Below are positions 7,038 through 14,901 of a DNA stretch of 64,000 nt, in pieces. A program made the position numbers and the translations under genes. Positions within the stretch are counted from its first letter, which is position 1. Every line of letters starts with the position of its first letter. The DNA is taken from assembly GCF_021129235.1 (NCBI RefSeq), contig NZ_JAJOMA010000023.1, positions 1-64,000 of the forward strand, given 5' to 3'. This stretch comes from Kineosporia mesophila (GTDB taxonomy: Bacteria; Actinomycetota; Actinomycetes; Actinomycetales; Kineosporiaceae). The notes beneath the pieces are model-generated. The model saw only the letters and a program-made list of their open reading frames with translations. It did no database searches and was not told the origin of the DNA.

Positions 7038-8233
7038 GAAACATGGATGAGTTACGGCCGTTGCAGGATGAGGAAATTGCCGAAACCCTGCTGCGGAAAA
7101 ATGCTTCAAGGATCGTTGTGCGGGGATGCGGCACCGCTGGCCAGGATTCCTGGTCGCTGAACGAGGGCACTGGTCTTGACCTGCGCGGGCTCAACGGAGT
7201 GCTCTTCCTGGACCGTCGCAGTGGCCTGGCCGAGGTCGAGGCCGGCGTGACGTTGGGAGCGCTGGCCACCCTCGCCGAGCGAGGCGGATGCGTGCTCCCG
7301 GTCCGGCCCCCTTCTCTCAGGGGCACGGTGGGCGGCGCGATCGCCACGGACTGCTTCGGCGGCAACCACCCGAGCGCCGGGTCGTTCGGTCACCAGGTGC
7401 TCTGGATCGACCTGATGAACGCACGCGGCCGGGTGCATCGCCTCTCGCCGGAGACGACTCCGGAGCGGTTCTGGGCGACCGTCGGCGGGATGGGCCTCAC
7501 CGGAATCATCCTGCGGGCCGGGCTGCGCCTGCAGACTGTGGGTTCTGCGGCCCCGGTGCGCCGGACGGTGCGGGTGGACAGCCTGGACCTGGCGGTGCAG
7601 CAGCTGAACGAGAATGCTTTTTCTGGTGAGAATCTGAACAGCACGGTCTGGACGCAGCGGGGTGGGCGAGGGCTGATGGAATCCGAGCATCAGGTGCAGG
7701 GACAGCGTCTGCCCCGGAGCGCTCGGTGGGGTCAGCGCGAGGGCGTAGGGCGGGACACCCGCCGACGCCTGGCCCGGCTCGGGCAGGCCCTGCACCCGGC
7801 CGAGCTCGGGCAATCCTACCCGGGCCTGTTCGGACTTGTTCGGCATCACTGTGCGATCCCGCTCGGCGCGGACACTACCCTGGCCCGGATCTTCGGGTTG
7901 CTGAAGGCGGCGCGAGTGGGGCCGGTGCTGACGACCTTGCAACGTCTCGGGGCCGGCAATCCGGCTCCCTTATCTTTCCCTCTCCCAGGATGGGCTCTGG
8001 CGCTGAACTTTCCCTCTGGCCGGGCGGGTCTTCCGGCCACGCTCGCCGACGTGGACGCTTTGGTGATGCAGGCCGGTGGACGCCTACATCTGGGCCAGGA
8101 CTCCTGGCTGGACGCGCCCGGCGTGGCGGCGATGTATCCCGGGCTACCGGGCTGGCGCCGGGTGCGGGACGAGATGGATCCCGGCCGCGTCTTCGCCTCG
8201 AACCTGGCAATTCGCACCGGACTGGTGGAGTAG
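7034..8233 (+). CDS. DprE1-like FAD-dependent oxidoreductase
   Basis: 399 aa. The FAD-binding PCMH part holds RGTVGGAIATDCFGGNHPSAGSFG, and FWATVGGMGLTGI matches the DprE1 family closely. The C-terminal FPLPGW, AMYPGLPGW and DPGRVFASN segments are also DprE1 hallmarks. In mycobacteria DprE1 oxidises decaprenylphosphoryl-ribose, the first half of its epimerisation to arabinose. It is about 60 residues shorter than mycobacterial DprE1, mostly in the middle. By eye the positions of Mycobacterium tuberculosis Cys387 and Lys418 are Ala (PGWALALNFP) and Gln (LGQDSW), so the substrate or chemistry may differ. It is followed by a broken DprE2-like gene. Confidence 0.85.
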   Translation: MRNMDELRPLQDEEIAETLLRKNASRIVVRGCGTAGQDSWSLNEGTGLDLRGLNGVLFLDRRSGLAEVEAGVTLGALATLAERGGCVLPVRPPSLRGTVGGAIATDCFGGNHPSAGSFGHQVLWIDLMNARGRVHRLSPETTPERFWATVGGMGLTGIILRAGLRLQTVGSAAPVRRTVRVDSLDLAVQQLNENAFSGENLNSTVWTQRGGRGLMESEHQVQGQRLPRSARWGQREGVGRDTRRRLARLGQALHPAELGQSYPGLFGLVRHHCAIPLGADTTLARIFGLLKAARVGPVLTTLQRLGAGNPAPLSFPLPGWALALNFPSGRAGLPATLADVDALVMQAGGRLHLGQDSWLDAPGVAAMYPGLPGWRRVRDEMDPGRVFASNLAIRTGLVE

Positions 8234-8235
8234 CC

Positions 8236-8580
8236 ATGAAAACTTTTCTCATGCGTGAATGGACGGTCTCGACCGAGTCCACGGGAATTCTGCTCATGGG
8301 GGGCTCCTCCGAGATCGGGTCGGCGATCGCCCAGCGGCTGAGCGGGACCCGCCCGGCCCGGATGGTGCCGGCCGGGCGTTCCGGTCCCCGGCTGCAGCGG
8401 CACGTGCGCGAGCTCGCGGCTCAGGGGCACTCCTCGATCGTCGCATTCAGCGCTTTCGACCCGCTGCAGTCCGGGGAGACCCGCCCCACCGGCCATCGGC
8501 TGCTGAGGTCGATGAGTTGCTCGTCTTCCCGCTGTCTCTCGTCCGACCAGCGTGACTTCTTCTACGCGACGGAGCGCTGA
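8236..8580 (+). pseudogene. Truncated, frameshifted DprE2-like short-chain dehydrogenase
   Basis: The frame opens with ATG 2 bp after the DprE1-like stop. Residues about 17-80 contain ILLMGGSSEIGSAIAQRL and the FSAFDPL segment, which align by eye with the NAD-binding start of DprE2 (LLLGGTSEIG...FDALD). After about base 8490 similarity leaves this frame: the +2 frame reads AEVDELLVFPLSLVRPA, resembling the next DprE2 strand, and then stops at about 8555. The catalytic Tyr-Lys region is absent, so the reductase half of the epimerase pair is lost here. Confidence 0.75.
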
Positions 8581-8839
8581 GCATGATCGTGGGCCCTTCA
8601 GCCCGCGAACTTCCGGGAGGAACAGCTCACCGGTTCGTATCGCTGCGGCCCGCATCTGCGCCGAATCGTCTGACGCTCCGGGCCGGCCGGGGGATGTGCG
8701 CCTACGGGTCCTGCCCATCCAGTACCGCGCCGGAACCCGACACCACCTCGGTACGGTCGCGCTTACTGATTGTCAGATACCTCACCGTGGCGCTGATCGC
8801 CAGCAGGAACAGGATGCTGGTCACCAGGGCCATGAGAGG

Positions 8840-8971
8840 TCAGTTCAGAATGAGATGCCGAAGGCAGATCCATGGGCCGGCAAGGGAAAAGAAGGCCTGA
8901 TGGATGTCGGTGCCGCGTTCGTAGCGGACGCTTGAATCCTTCAGCCAGGCGAAGGTTCGCTGGACAGGCCG
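8840..8971 (-). pseudogene. IS5-type transposase C-terminal relic
   Basis: Read on the minus strand, the 43 codons before the stop at 8840 give VQRTFAWLKDSSVRYERGTD, then IHQAFFSLA, a good match to the end of IS5-family DDE transposases (RTFAWL...YERR.DIH.AF..LA). Nothing of the rest of the element is visible. The flanking 8581-8839 and 8972-9177 hold no recognisable gene. Confidence 0.75.
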
Positions 8972-9177
8972 GCGGTGGAGCCCACACCGGTCCGAGCGAC
9001 CCACAAGATCACCTCCGGGACCGCCCGGTTGTCCGTACGTAGCCGCCCAGGGTGACGGGACCGTCGTTCCCGCACGAGCAGCAATGACGGGCGTTCCTGG
9101 CAGCAGGGACCGGGAAGGCCTGGCTGGACCGGGCTGCCCCGGCGCGTCGGATTTCTTTGTGGTTCGGGCGGATTGAG

Positions 9178-9708
9178 CTACCGGTAGAGGCGTGCGCTGG
9201 TTCGGTGGTGGCCCCGTCGTATCAGCGTTCGCCCTTGGTGCTTTTCCCGGCTGAGAGACAACTCCGGACTTCTGGTTTCAGGCGTATGGCCAGCTCGACT
9301 GCTTTGCGGGTGCCGATGACGCTGATGATCCAGTGGGTCTTGGCCACGACCAGAATATGGGTCATTGCCGCACTGTGAATGGCTTTTCGCAGGCCGGGGT
9401 CGTCTGTGTAGGCCTCGATCCCGGTGACCGGGCCGGCCGGGACGCCGACGTCCCGGGTTTGCTCGATCAGCTGCCGGGCCAGCGGGCTTGGTTACGAAGC
9501 CGATGTCATCCGGGACGCCCGCGGCACGCATCCGGGCGGGCTCACCGGCCCAGGACTCCGGCAGATACCGGCGGCGTCCGATCAGGACGTGCCTGGCGCT
9601 GGCTATGTAGGTCAGATGGACTGCGAACTGATAGTTCTCGATCCGTCCAGTGATCCCGGAGTACTGCCGCCGGGTCCTGTCGGTGGCCGTGGACGGGGCA
9701 GGTTGCAC
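9178..9708 (-). pseudogene. IS701-family transposase relic
   Basis: Residues about 10-75 of the minus-strand frame (RRQYSGITGRIENYQFAV, GFVTKP) align with the intact-looking part of the IS701-type transposase at 50-51 kb (RQYSGTAGRIENCQIGV...EFATKP). Downstream, similarity moves to another frame (IEAYTDDPGLRKAI, resembling the DEVYG...LR region), so the gene is frameshifted and lacks both ends. It separates the DprE cluster from uppP. Confidence 0.78.
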
Positions 9709-9721
9709 GAGGCCCAGACAA

Positions 9722-9747
9722 GCCGATGGGCCAGGCGGCCCATCGGC
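9722..9747 (-). terminator. Intrinsic-type hairpin after uppP
   Basis: GCCGATGGGCC, loop AGGC, GGCCCATCGGC: a perfect 11-bp stem with a 4-nt loop, 16 bp beyond the uppP stop. No clear U-tract, as is common in actinomycetes. It closes the COG4705-uppP operon. Confidence 0.75.
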
Positions 9748-9763
9748 GTTCAGATGAGCTGGG

Positions 9764-10591
9764 TCAGGGGAGGGCGGGGAGAGCTCCCACGGTGACCAGG
9801 GCGATCAGTGCAAGTCCGAGGACGATGCGGTAGATCACGAACGGGCGGAAGCTGCCGTGGCTGAGATACCGGAGCAGCCAGGCGATCACGGCGTAGCCGA
9901 TGACGAAGGCGATCAGGGTGGCGGCGATGGTGGGACCCCAGGCCGGGGTGTTACTGCCGCCGATCTTGGTGAGTTCCAGCAGTCCGGAGGCGAGCACGGC
10001 GGGGACTGCCAGCAGGAAGGCGTAGCGGGCGGCGGCCTCGCGGGAGTAGCCCAGAAGCAGACCGGCGCTGATCGTGCCGCCGGAACGCGAGACTCCGGGG
10101 ATCAGGGCCAGGCACTGGGCCAGGCCGATGGTCACGGCGTGCGGGAGGTTGAGATCCTGCATGGTGCGCTCGCCGCGGCCGAGCTTGTCGGCGATGCCGA
10201 GGATCACGCCGAAGACGATCAGCGTCAGGGCGATGACCCGCAGGTCGCGGAAGGTGGTTTCGATGGTGCTCTGCAGCGCGAGGCCGATCAGGCCGATCGG
10301 GAGAGTGCCGAGGATGACGTACCAGCCGATCCGGGCCGCCGGCTCGCGGCGCAGGGCGGGGCGGCGCAGGGACTCCAGCCACGTGGTGACGATTTCCCAG
10401 ATGTCCTTGCGGAAGTAGACCAGGACGGCGGTTTCGGTGCCGAGCTGGGTGACCGCGGTGAAGGCGGCGCCCGGGTCCTGCCAGCCGAGCAGCGCCGAGA
10501 CGATCCGGACGTGGCCGCTGGAGGAGATCGGGAGGAACTCGGTCAGGCCTTGAACGATGCCCAGGATGATGGCCTGGCCCCAGCCGATCAC
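9764..10591 (-). CDS. uppP: Undecaprenyl-diphosphatase UppP (BacA)
   Basis: 275 aa, normal length, about eight membrane segments. Both family signatures are intact: QGLTEFLPISSSGH (catalytic Glu/Ser/His cluster) at residues about 14-27 and LIPGVSRSGGT at about 165-175 with the essential Arg. The enzyme releases phosphate from undecaprenyl pyrophosphate on the outer face of the membrane, recycling the carrier for peptidoglycan and other polymers; overexpression gives bacitracin resistance. Its start overlaps the COG4705 gene by 4 bp, so both depend on the promoter at 11.4 kb with regulator site 6. Confidence 0.95.
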   Translation of the reverse strand: MIGWGQAIILGIVQGLTEFLPISSSGHVRIVSALLGWQDPGAAFTAVTQLGTETAVLVYFRKDIWEIVTTWLESLRRPALRREPAARIGWYVILGTLPIGLIGLALQSTIETTFRDLRVIALTLIVFGVILGIADKLGRGERTMQDLNLPHAVTIGLAQCLALIPGVSRSGGTISAGLLLGYSREAAARYAFLLAVPAVLASGLLELTKIGGSNTPAWGPTIAATLIAFVIGYAVIAWLLRYLSHGSFRPFVIYRIVLGLALIALVTVGALPALP

Positions 10592-11388
10592 AGCGCGGCC
10601 CCGGGGACGGTGCGCAGAGCAGCGGTGGTGGAGCGTTCCTGGCGGACCAGGGCGACGATCAGGGCCAGGAGGACGAGGGTGACCGGTCCGGTGCCCAGGT
10701 GCAGGCCACCGTCATGCACGGGGACGGCGCCCCAGTCGGCGAACGAGGCGCCGAGGGGGCGGGTGACGATGTAGGCGGCCCAGAAGGCGGTGGTGGCGTT
10801 CAGGGCGGCGCCTCGGTGCAGCAGGTACGGCGCGGCGATCGCGGCCAGGAAGAGCAAGCCGGAGTCGAGGTAGCCGAGGCCCAGGGAGTTCGCGGTCAGG
10901 TCGCCGGCCGCGGTGCCGAGGGCGAAGGTGGCGATCACCGTGCTCCAGTAGAAGAGCTCGCGCCGAAGGGTGGTGATGTCGTGGATGGAGAGTGTGCGTT
11001 CGGTCCGGTACCAGGCGGTCAGGATCGCGGCGACGGTCAGGGCGAAGGCGATCGTGGTGGTGAGGTATGACAGACCGAGCACGACCCGGAGACCGTCCGC
11101 CGCGACGGTGCCGAACACACTGACCATGGCCACCGTGCCCCAGTAGACCCAGGGTAGGTAGCGGTCGGCCCGCAGCTGTAGCAGCAAGAGCCAGATCAGG
11201 GCGGTGCCGGAGATCGCGACCAGAGCGGCGGCGAGCAGGACCGGGCGCGTGCCCATGAAGTCGGAGGCGGCCTCGCCCATCCCGGTGGTACAGATCTTGA
11301 TTGCCCAGAACATGGCAGTCGCTTCGGGCACTTTGCTGAGGATGGGGTTGTTTGCCCGTACTGACGGCGGCGTGTGTGGCTCGGTCAT
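10588..11388 (-). CDS. COG4705-type polytopic membrane protein
   Basis: 266 aa from ATG 11388; the frame is open further upstream but regulator site 6 would then lie inside the gene. About seven membrane segments, with conserved-looking KVPEATAMFWAIKI near the N-terminus, FYWSTVIATFALGTAAGDLT in the middle and a RPLGASFADW motif. The same blocks occur in the paralogue at 16772. The family (membrane-anchored COG4705) has no established function; acidic residues within helices (GE, D, GD) hint at ion or small-solute binding. Translation is coupled to uppP by a 4-bp overlap, tying it to lipid-carrier metabolism. No Shine-Dalgarno is visible at its start. Confidence 0.8.
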   Translation of the reverse strand: MTEPHTPPSVRANNPILSKVPEATAMFWAIKICTTGMGEAASDFMGTRPVLLAAALVAISGTALIWLLLLQLRADRYLPWVYWGTVAMVSVFGTVAADGLRVVLGLSYLTTTIAFALTVAAILTAWYRTERTLSIHDITTLRRELFYWSTVIATFALGTAAGDLTANSLGLGYLDSGLLFLAAIAAPYLLHRGAALNATTAFWAAYIVTRPLGASFADWGAVPVHDGGLHLGTGPVTLVLLALIVALVRQERSTTAALRTVPGAAL

Positions 11389-11411
11389 GAGCGAAAGACT
11401 GGGTTCACGAC

Positions 11412-11427
11412 TCTGAACGAAGCCTGA
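11412..11427 (-). promoter_or_regulatory. Direct-repeat regulator site 6 (TCAGGCTTCGTTCAGA)
   Basis: Minus-strand repeat ending 23 bp before the COG4705 ATG at 11388, in the interval divergent from the OmpR-type regulator gene (ATG 11471). Only the minus-strand gene is correctly positioned relative to it. Confidence 0.65.
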
Positions 11428-11470
11428 CGCGTTTTCCCGGGGAGCGGCTTTCCTGGGAGAAAGTTGAGCC

Positions 11471-12163
11471 ATGGAGGACGACGGACGTCACCGCGTGCTG
11501 GTGGTGGAAGACGACGGTTTGCTACGTACCACGCTTGAGCGGGGGTTGCGGCGGGCCGGGTATCTGGTGGATTCGGTGTCGACGGGAGGTGCGGCAGTGA
11601 CGACGGCGCGAACGTCGGGGCCGGATGCCGTGGTTCTGGACATCGGGCTCCCCGACGCCGATGGCCGGGATGTCTGTCAGGCGTTGCGGGCCCAGGGCTG
11701 CGCCGCGGGGGTGGTGTTTCTGACTGCCCGCCACCACACCGACGACGTATTGTCCGGGTTCGCCGTCGGGGGTGACGACTACATCCGCAAGCCGTTCGAG
11801 TTCGCGGAACTTCTGGCCCGGGTGGCCGGGGTGATCCGCCGGCGCCCGTTCATGGTCGCTCTGAACGAGAAGGAAGGGGAAGAAGAGCGTCTTCAGGTCG
11901 ACCCGGCGACGCACTCGATCCGCTACGGCGAGAGGACCGTCTCGCTGACCCCCACCGAGTTCCGTTTTCTCTCGTGCCTGATCGCCCGCCGCCCAGAAGT
12001 GGTCCGCCGCGCCGAGCTGATCGCTGCGGGCTGGCCCGGTGCTGCCCACGTCGGCGAAAACACCCTCGACCAGTACGTCACCCGTGCCCGGCGCAAGCTG
12101 GCTCAGGTGGACTTCCCGCAGACCCTGGAGAACGTACGCGGAGTGGGGTACCGCCTCCAATGA
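11471..12163 (+). CDS. OmpR-family response regulator
   Basis: 230 aa. The receiver has acidic residues EDD at 13-15, phosphoacceptor Asp57 (VVLDIGLPDADG), switch Thr in FLTARH and Lys in YIRKPF. The winged-helix output domain (about 140-230) shows LTPTEFRFLSCL and the NTLDQYVTRARRKL recognition helix, then VRGVGYRL. The ATG has GGGAG nearby, so this gene looks leadered. It overlaps the histidine kinase by ATGA. It is the only intact OmpR-type regulator in the window and therefore the best candidate to bind the ten 11-bp-period repeats around it. Its own start has no plus-oriented site. Confidence 0.93.
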   Translation: MEDDGRHRVLVVEDDGLLRTTLERGLRRAGYLVDSVSTGGAAVTTARTSGPDAVVLDIGLPDADGRDVCQALRAQGCAAGVVFLTARHHTDDVLSGFAVGGDDYIRKPFEFAELLARVAGVIRRRPFMVALNEKEGEEERLQVDPATHSIRYGERTVSLTPTEFRFLSCLIARRPEVVRRAELIAAGWPGAAHVGENTLDQYVTRARRKLAQVDFPQTLENVRGVGYRLQ

Positions 12164-13497
12164 TCCTGAAGCGTCTGTGGTCCAGATTTCAACCGAGGAC
12201 GCTCTCGGGTCGCCTTGCCCTCGGCGGAGTGTTCTGGATCGCTGCCTGGGCCGTGGTGCTCCTGCTGGCCTTCAACATCCTGCTCGCCAGTGTGCTGGCC
12301 AGCCAGGTGGACGACGCCCTGCGGGCGCGGGCCCAGGCGGTCGCGGCCACGCTGGTCTACAGCGACGGAAGGCTGACCGCGCTGAACGGGGGCAACAATA
12401 GCGACGAGGCCCTGGACGTCGGCACCTCGGTCTATCTCGGCGCCACCCTGTTCGAAGGCACCCAGTTGTCCGCGGAAATGCGGTCCGACCTGCTCCAGAA
12501 GAGCGAGGTGATCGAGGACAGCGAGCGCTACGGCCCACTGCGCTACCTGGCGTATCCGATCTTGGACGATCGCGGCGGCCAGGTGGGGACGATCGTGGTG
12601 TCCAGCAACATCGACATCCGCAACCACACGGTACGGGTGATCGCTGCAACGTCACTCGTGTTCATCGTCCTCACATTGGTTTTCACCTTTTTCGCCCTCC
12701 GGGCCACGATCGTCCGTGCTTTGACCCCGGTGAGGGCCATGGGGACGCGGGCCGCCGCCTGGAGCGAGGAAGACCTGGATAAACGGTTTGATCCGGGCGC
12801 GGGCCCGCGTGAGCTCCGAGAGCTGTCGGGCACCCTGAACGGGCTGCTCGAACGCATCGCGGCGGCCTTGCGACACGAGCGCAATTTCACGGCTGAGTTG
12901 TCGCATGAACTGCGCACTCCTCTGGCCCATCTGCATGCCGAGGTCGACCTGCTGGCGGTGGGGGAGCCGCTCGGGACGCTGGAGAGGGAGAACCTGCTGA
13001 CTTCGATCCGGCGGCTGGAGGGCCTGGTCGAAACTGCTTTGGTACCGGCCCGGATCGATCACAACGCGGCGCCCGGACTGGGCCGGGTGAGTGATGCTCT
13101 GGAGGGTTTGCGGGCCCCGGCGTCGGGTTCGGCCGAACTCGTCGTCGCCGGAGATACCGGCATCACCCTGGCGGTGGAGAGCGACATCGTCCGTCGGGCC
13201 CTGAATCCTTTGCTGGAGAATGCCTTCCGCTATGCCTCCCACGAGGTGCGGATCGACGTCTCGGCGGCCAACGGGCACGCCTTCATCGAGGTCAGTGACG
13301 ATGGTGGACGTTTGGGCGTGGCGGATCTGGAGCGGGTCTTCGAGCCCGGTTTTCGCGCGGATGCGGCCGACGGGCACCCGGGTGCCGGCCTCGGTCTCGC
13401 GCTCACCCGCCGGATCTGCCGGGCGGCCGGGGGAGACGTGACGGCGCGGGTCGAGGACGGGCGCACGGTGTTCGTCCTGCGCCTGCCCAGCATCTGA
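12160..13497 (+). CDS. Membrane sensor histidine kinase partner of the OmpR regulator
   Basis: 445 aa. Membrane segment 1 at about residues 22-46, an extracytoplasmic sensor of about 110 residues, membrane segment 2 at about 165-187, HAMP linker, HisKA box NFTAELSHELRTPLAHLHAE (His near residue 248), then N-box LNPLLENAFRYA and G-boxes (DDGGRLG, GAGLGLALTRR). The ligand is unknown; the size of the extracytoplasmic loop is typical of envelope-stress kinases. Cotranslated with the regulator. Confidence 0.92.
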   Translation: MILKRLWSRFQPRTLSGRLALGGVFWIAAWAVVLLLAFNILLASVLASQVDDALRARAQAVAATLVYSDGRLTALNGGNNSDEALDVGTSVYLGATLFEGTQLSAEMRSDLLQKSEVIEDSERYGPLRYLAYPILDDRGGQVGTIVVSSNIDIRNHTVRVIAATSLVFIVLTLVFTFFALRATIVRALTPVRAMGTRAAAWSEEDLDKRFDPGAGPRELRELSGTLNGLLERIAAALRHERNFTAELSHELRTPLAHLHAEVDLLAVGEPLGTLERENLLTSIRRLEGLVETALVPARIDHNAAPGLGRVSDALEGLRAPASGSAELVVAGDTGITLAVESDIVRRALNPLLENAFRYASHEVRIDVSAANGHAFIEVSDDGGRLGVADLERVFEPGFRADAADGHPGAGLGLALTRRICRAAGGDVTARVEDGRTVFVLRLPSI

Positions 13498-13514
13498 TCC
13501 GGGCTGCTGATCCG

Positions 13515-13530
13515 TCAGGCCGTTTTCAGG
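13515..13530 (+). promoter_or_regulatory. Direct-repeat regulator site 7 (TCAGGCCGTTTTCAGG)
   Basis: Plus-strand repeat ending 22 bp before the mini-DedA ATG at 13553. TACCTT at 13541-13546 is a good -10 hexamer that would put the transcription start at or next to the ATG. Confidence 0.68.
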
Positions 13531-13552
13531 GGCCGAAACCTACCTTGAGAGA

Positions 13553-13780
13553 ATGACCTTCGCACTGACGGTGCTGATGTCCCAGCTGGTCCCGCTGGCC
13601 GTGCTGCTCCTGGTCGCGGTGATCTTCGCCGGGACCGGCCTGTTGTTCGGGTTCTTTTTACCTGGCGAATCAATCCTTTTCGCCGCCGGTCGGCTGGCCG
13701 CGGTGGTGGTCTTCCGGCCGCGCCGGCGGGCTCAGGGCGCGACCGATCGCCCGGTGGAGAGGGAGCTGGTTCAGGTATGA
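13553..13780 (+). CDS. Miniature DedA-like membrane protein (internal deletion)
   Basis: 75 aa. The first 45 residues are a DedA start with the hallmark GLLFGFFLPGESILFAAG; the remainder jumps to an Arg-rich tail like a DedA C-terminus. This fits an in-frame internal deletion of about 130 codons from a full DedA. The stop overlaps the next ATG (ATGA), so translational coupling to the flippase-like gene has survived the deletion. It cannot act as a full DedA translocase; it may be kept for coupling, or as a small membrane peptide. Regulator site 7 lies 22 bp upstream. Confidence 0.72.
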   Translation: MTFALTVLMSQLVPLAVLLLVAVIFAGTGLLFGFFLPGESILFAAGRLAAVVVFRPRRRAQGATDRPVERELVQV

Positions 13781-14799
13781 GTCAATCCGTGATGCTCCGG
13801 CCACCCGGCGAGGCGCCCAAGCAGCTTCGAGGATCGGGTCGCCGGACCCTCCTGCACCTGACCGCCGTGACCGTGGGCGGCGGCATCGTGGCCGGGCTCT
13901 TCCCGTCGTTCATGGGAACCCAATGGGGGGCCATCGGTTCCGCCCTCGCTGACGTCCCCGTCCTCTGGCTCGTAGGCCTTCTGGTGCTCTGGATCGCCGG
14001 GCTGGGGCTGCACAGCATCACCTTGTCCGCAGCCCTGCCGGGGCTCAGCCATCGCCGGGCCCTGATGCTCAGCCTTACCGGGAGCGCGGTTTCGAACGTA
14101 CTGCCGCTGGGTGGTGCGGCCGGGATCGCTCTGAACTACCGGATGAGCCGCCGCTGGGGTTTCGCCCCGCCCGCCATCGCGGCCTTCACCGTCGTCGCCA
14201 ATGTCTGCGACGTCGTCATGAAGCTGCTCCTGCCCTTGGCCCTGGTGCCTCTCGTCGTGGGCGGCTTTCTGCCGCAGGCTTTCGGCTCGCCTCGGGTTCT
14301 GGTGGTTGTGGCCGGCCTGATGGCTCTGGTCGCGGTCGGGGCCGTCGTGCTGCTGACCCGTGAACACTTGCTGCACCGTCTTTCTGAGAAGGTCTTGTGG
14401 TTGCGCAGGCCGTTGACGGTGGCCGAGAAGGTGGCCTCGGCCGCCCGTCGTGTCCTGATCCAGGCCTGGCCGCGGCTGAGTGCGGGCATGGGTCTCTACA
14501 CGCTGTTCCTGCTGCTCCTGCTGGTGGCCTGCCTGCACGCCGGCGGAGCGCACATTCCCTTGGCGCTGGTCTTCGCGGCGTTCTGCGGCGAGCGCTTGCT
14601 GACAATGATCGGCCTGACTCCGGCCGGTCTCGGGTTCGTGGAGCTCGGCCTGGCCGGTGTTCTGATGCTTGCGCCCGGTGTGGTGGGCGTGGACGTGGCT
14701 TCGGGAATTCTGCTGTACCGGCTGCTGACCGTGGGGCTGGAGATTCCGGTGGGTGGGGCGCTACTGGCCTTCTGGACGTGGAGCAGTTCGCGGTCCTAG
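13777..14799 (+). CDS. Flippase-like / lysylphosphatidylglycerol synthase-type membrane protein
   Basis: 340 aa, about eight membrane segments and no soluble aminoacyl-transfer domain, so it corresponds to the integral-membrane half (MprF flippase-like, UPF0104/COG0392 family). Recognisable blocks are GSAVSNVLPLGGAAG (about residue 105) and GERLLTMIGLTPAGLGFVELGL (about 265-285), typical of the family. It probably moves a lipid or polyprenyl-linked substrate across the membrane. It overlaps the mini-DedA by 4 bp and shares its promoter. Confidence 0.85.
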   Translation: MSQSVMLRPPGEAPKQLRGSGRRTLLHLTAVTVGGGIVAGLFPSFMGTQWGAIGSALADVPVLWLVGLLVLWIAGLGLHSITLSAALPGLSHRRALMLSLTGSAVSNVLPLGGAAGIALNYRMSRRWGFAPPAIAAFTVVANVCDVVMKLLLPLALVPLVVGGFLPQAFGSPRVLVVVAGLMALVAVGAVVLLTREHLLHRLSEKVLWLRRPLTVAEKVASAARRVLIQAWPRLSAGMGLYTLFLLLLLVACLHAGGAHIPLALVFAAFCGERLLTMIGLTPAGLGFVELGLAGVLMLAPGVVGVDVASGILLYRLLTVGLEIPVGGALLAFWTWSSSRS

Positions 14800-14901
14800 G
14801 GCTTCGCCGCAACAGCGGAAAAGCAGCGCAATGACTTACCCCCTTCTGCCCGGTTACCGCCATCTGGACGAACTCACCCGGTAGAGCAGATCGTTCGGTC
14901 G

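Noticed and set aside
9857-10774. 305-codon plus-strand frame antisense to uppP
   Set aside because: Asp/Gln/Gly-rich antisense shadow; uppP motifs on the other strand are decisive.
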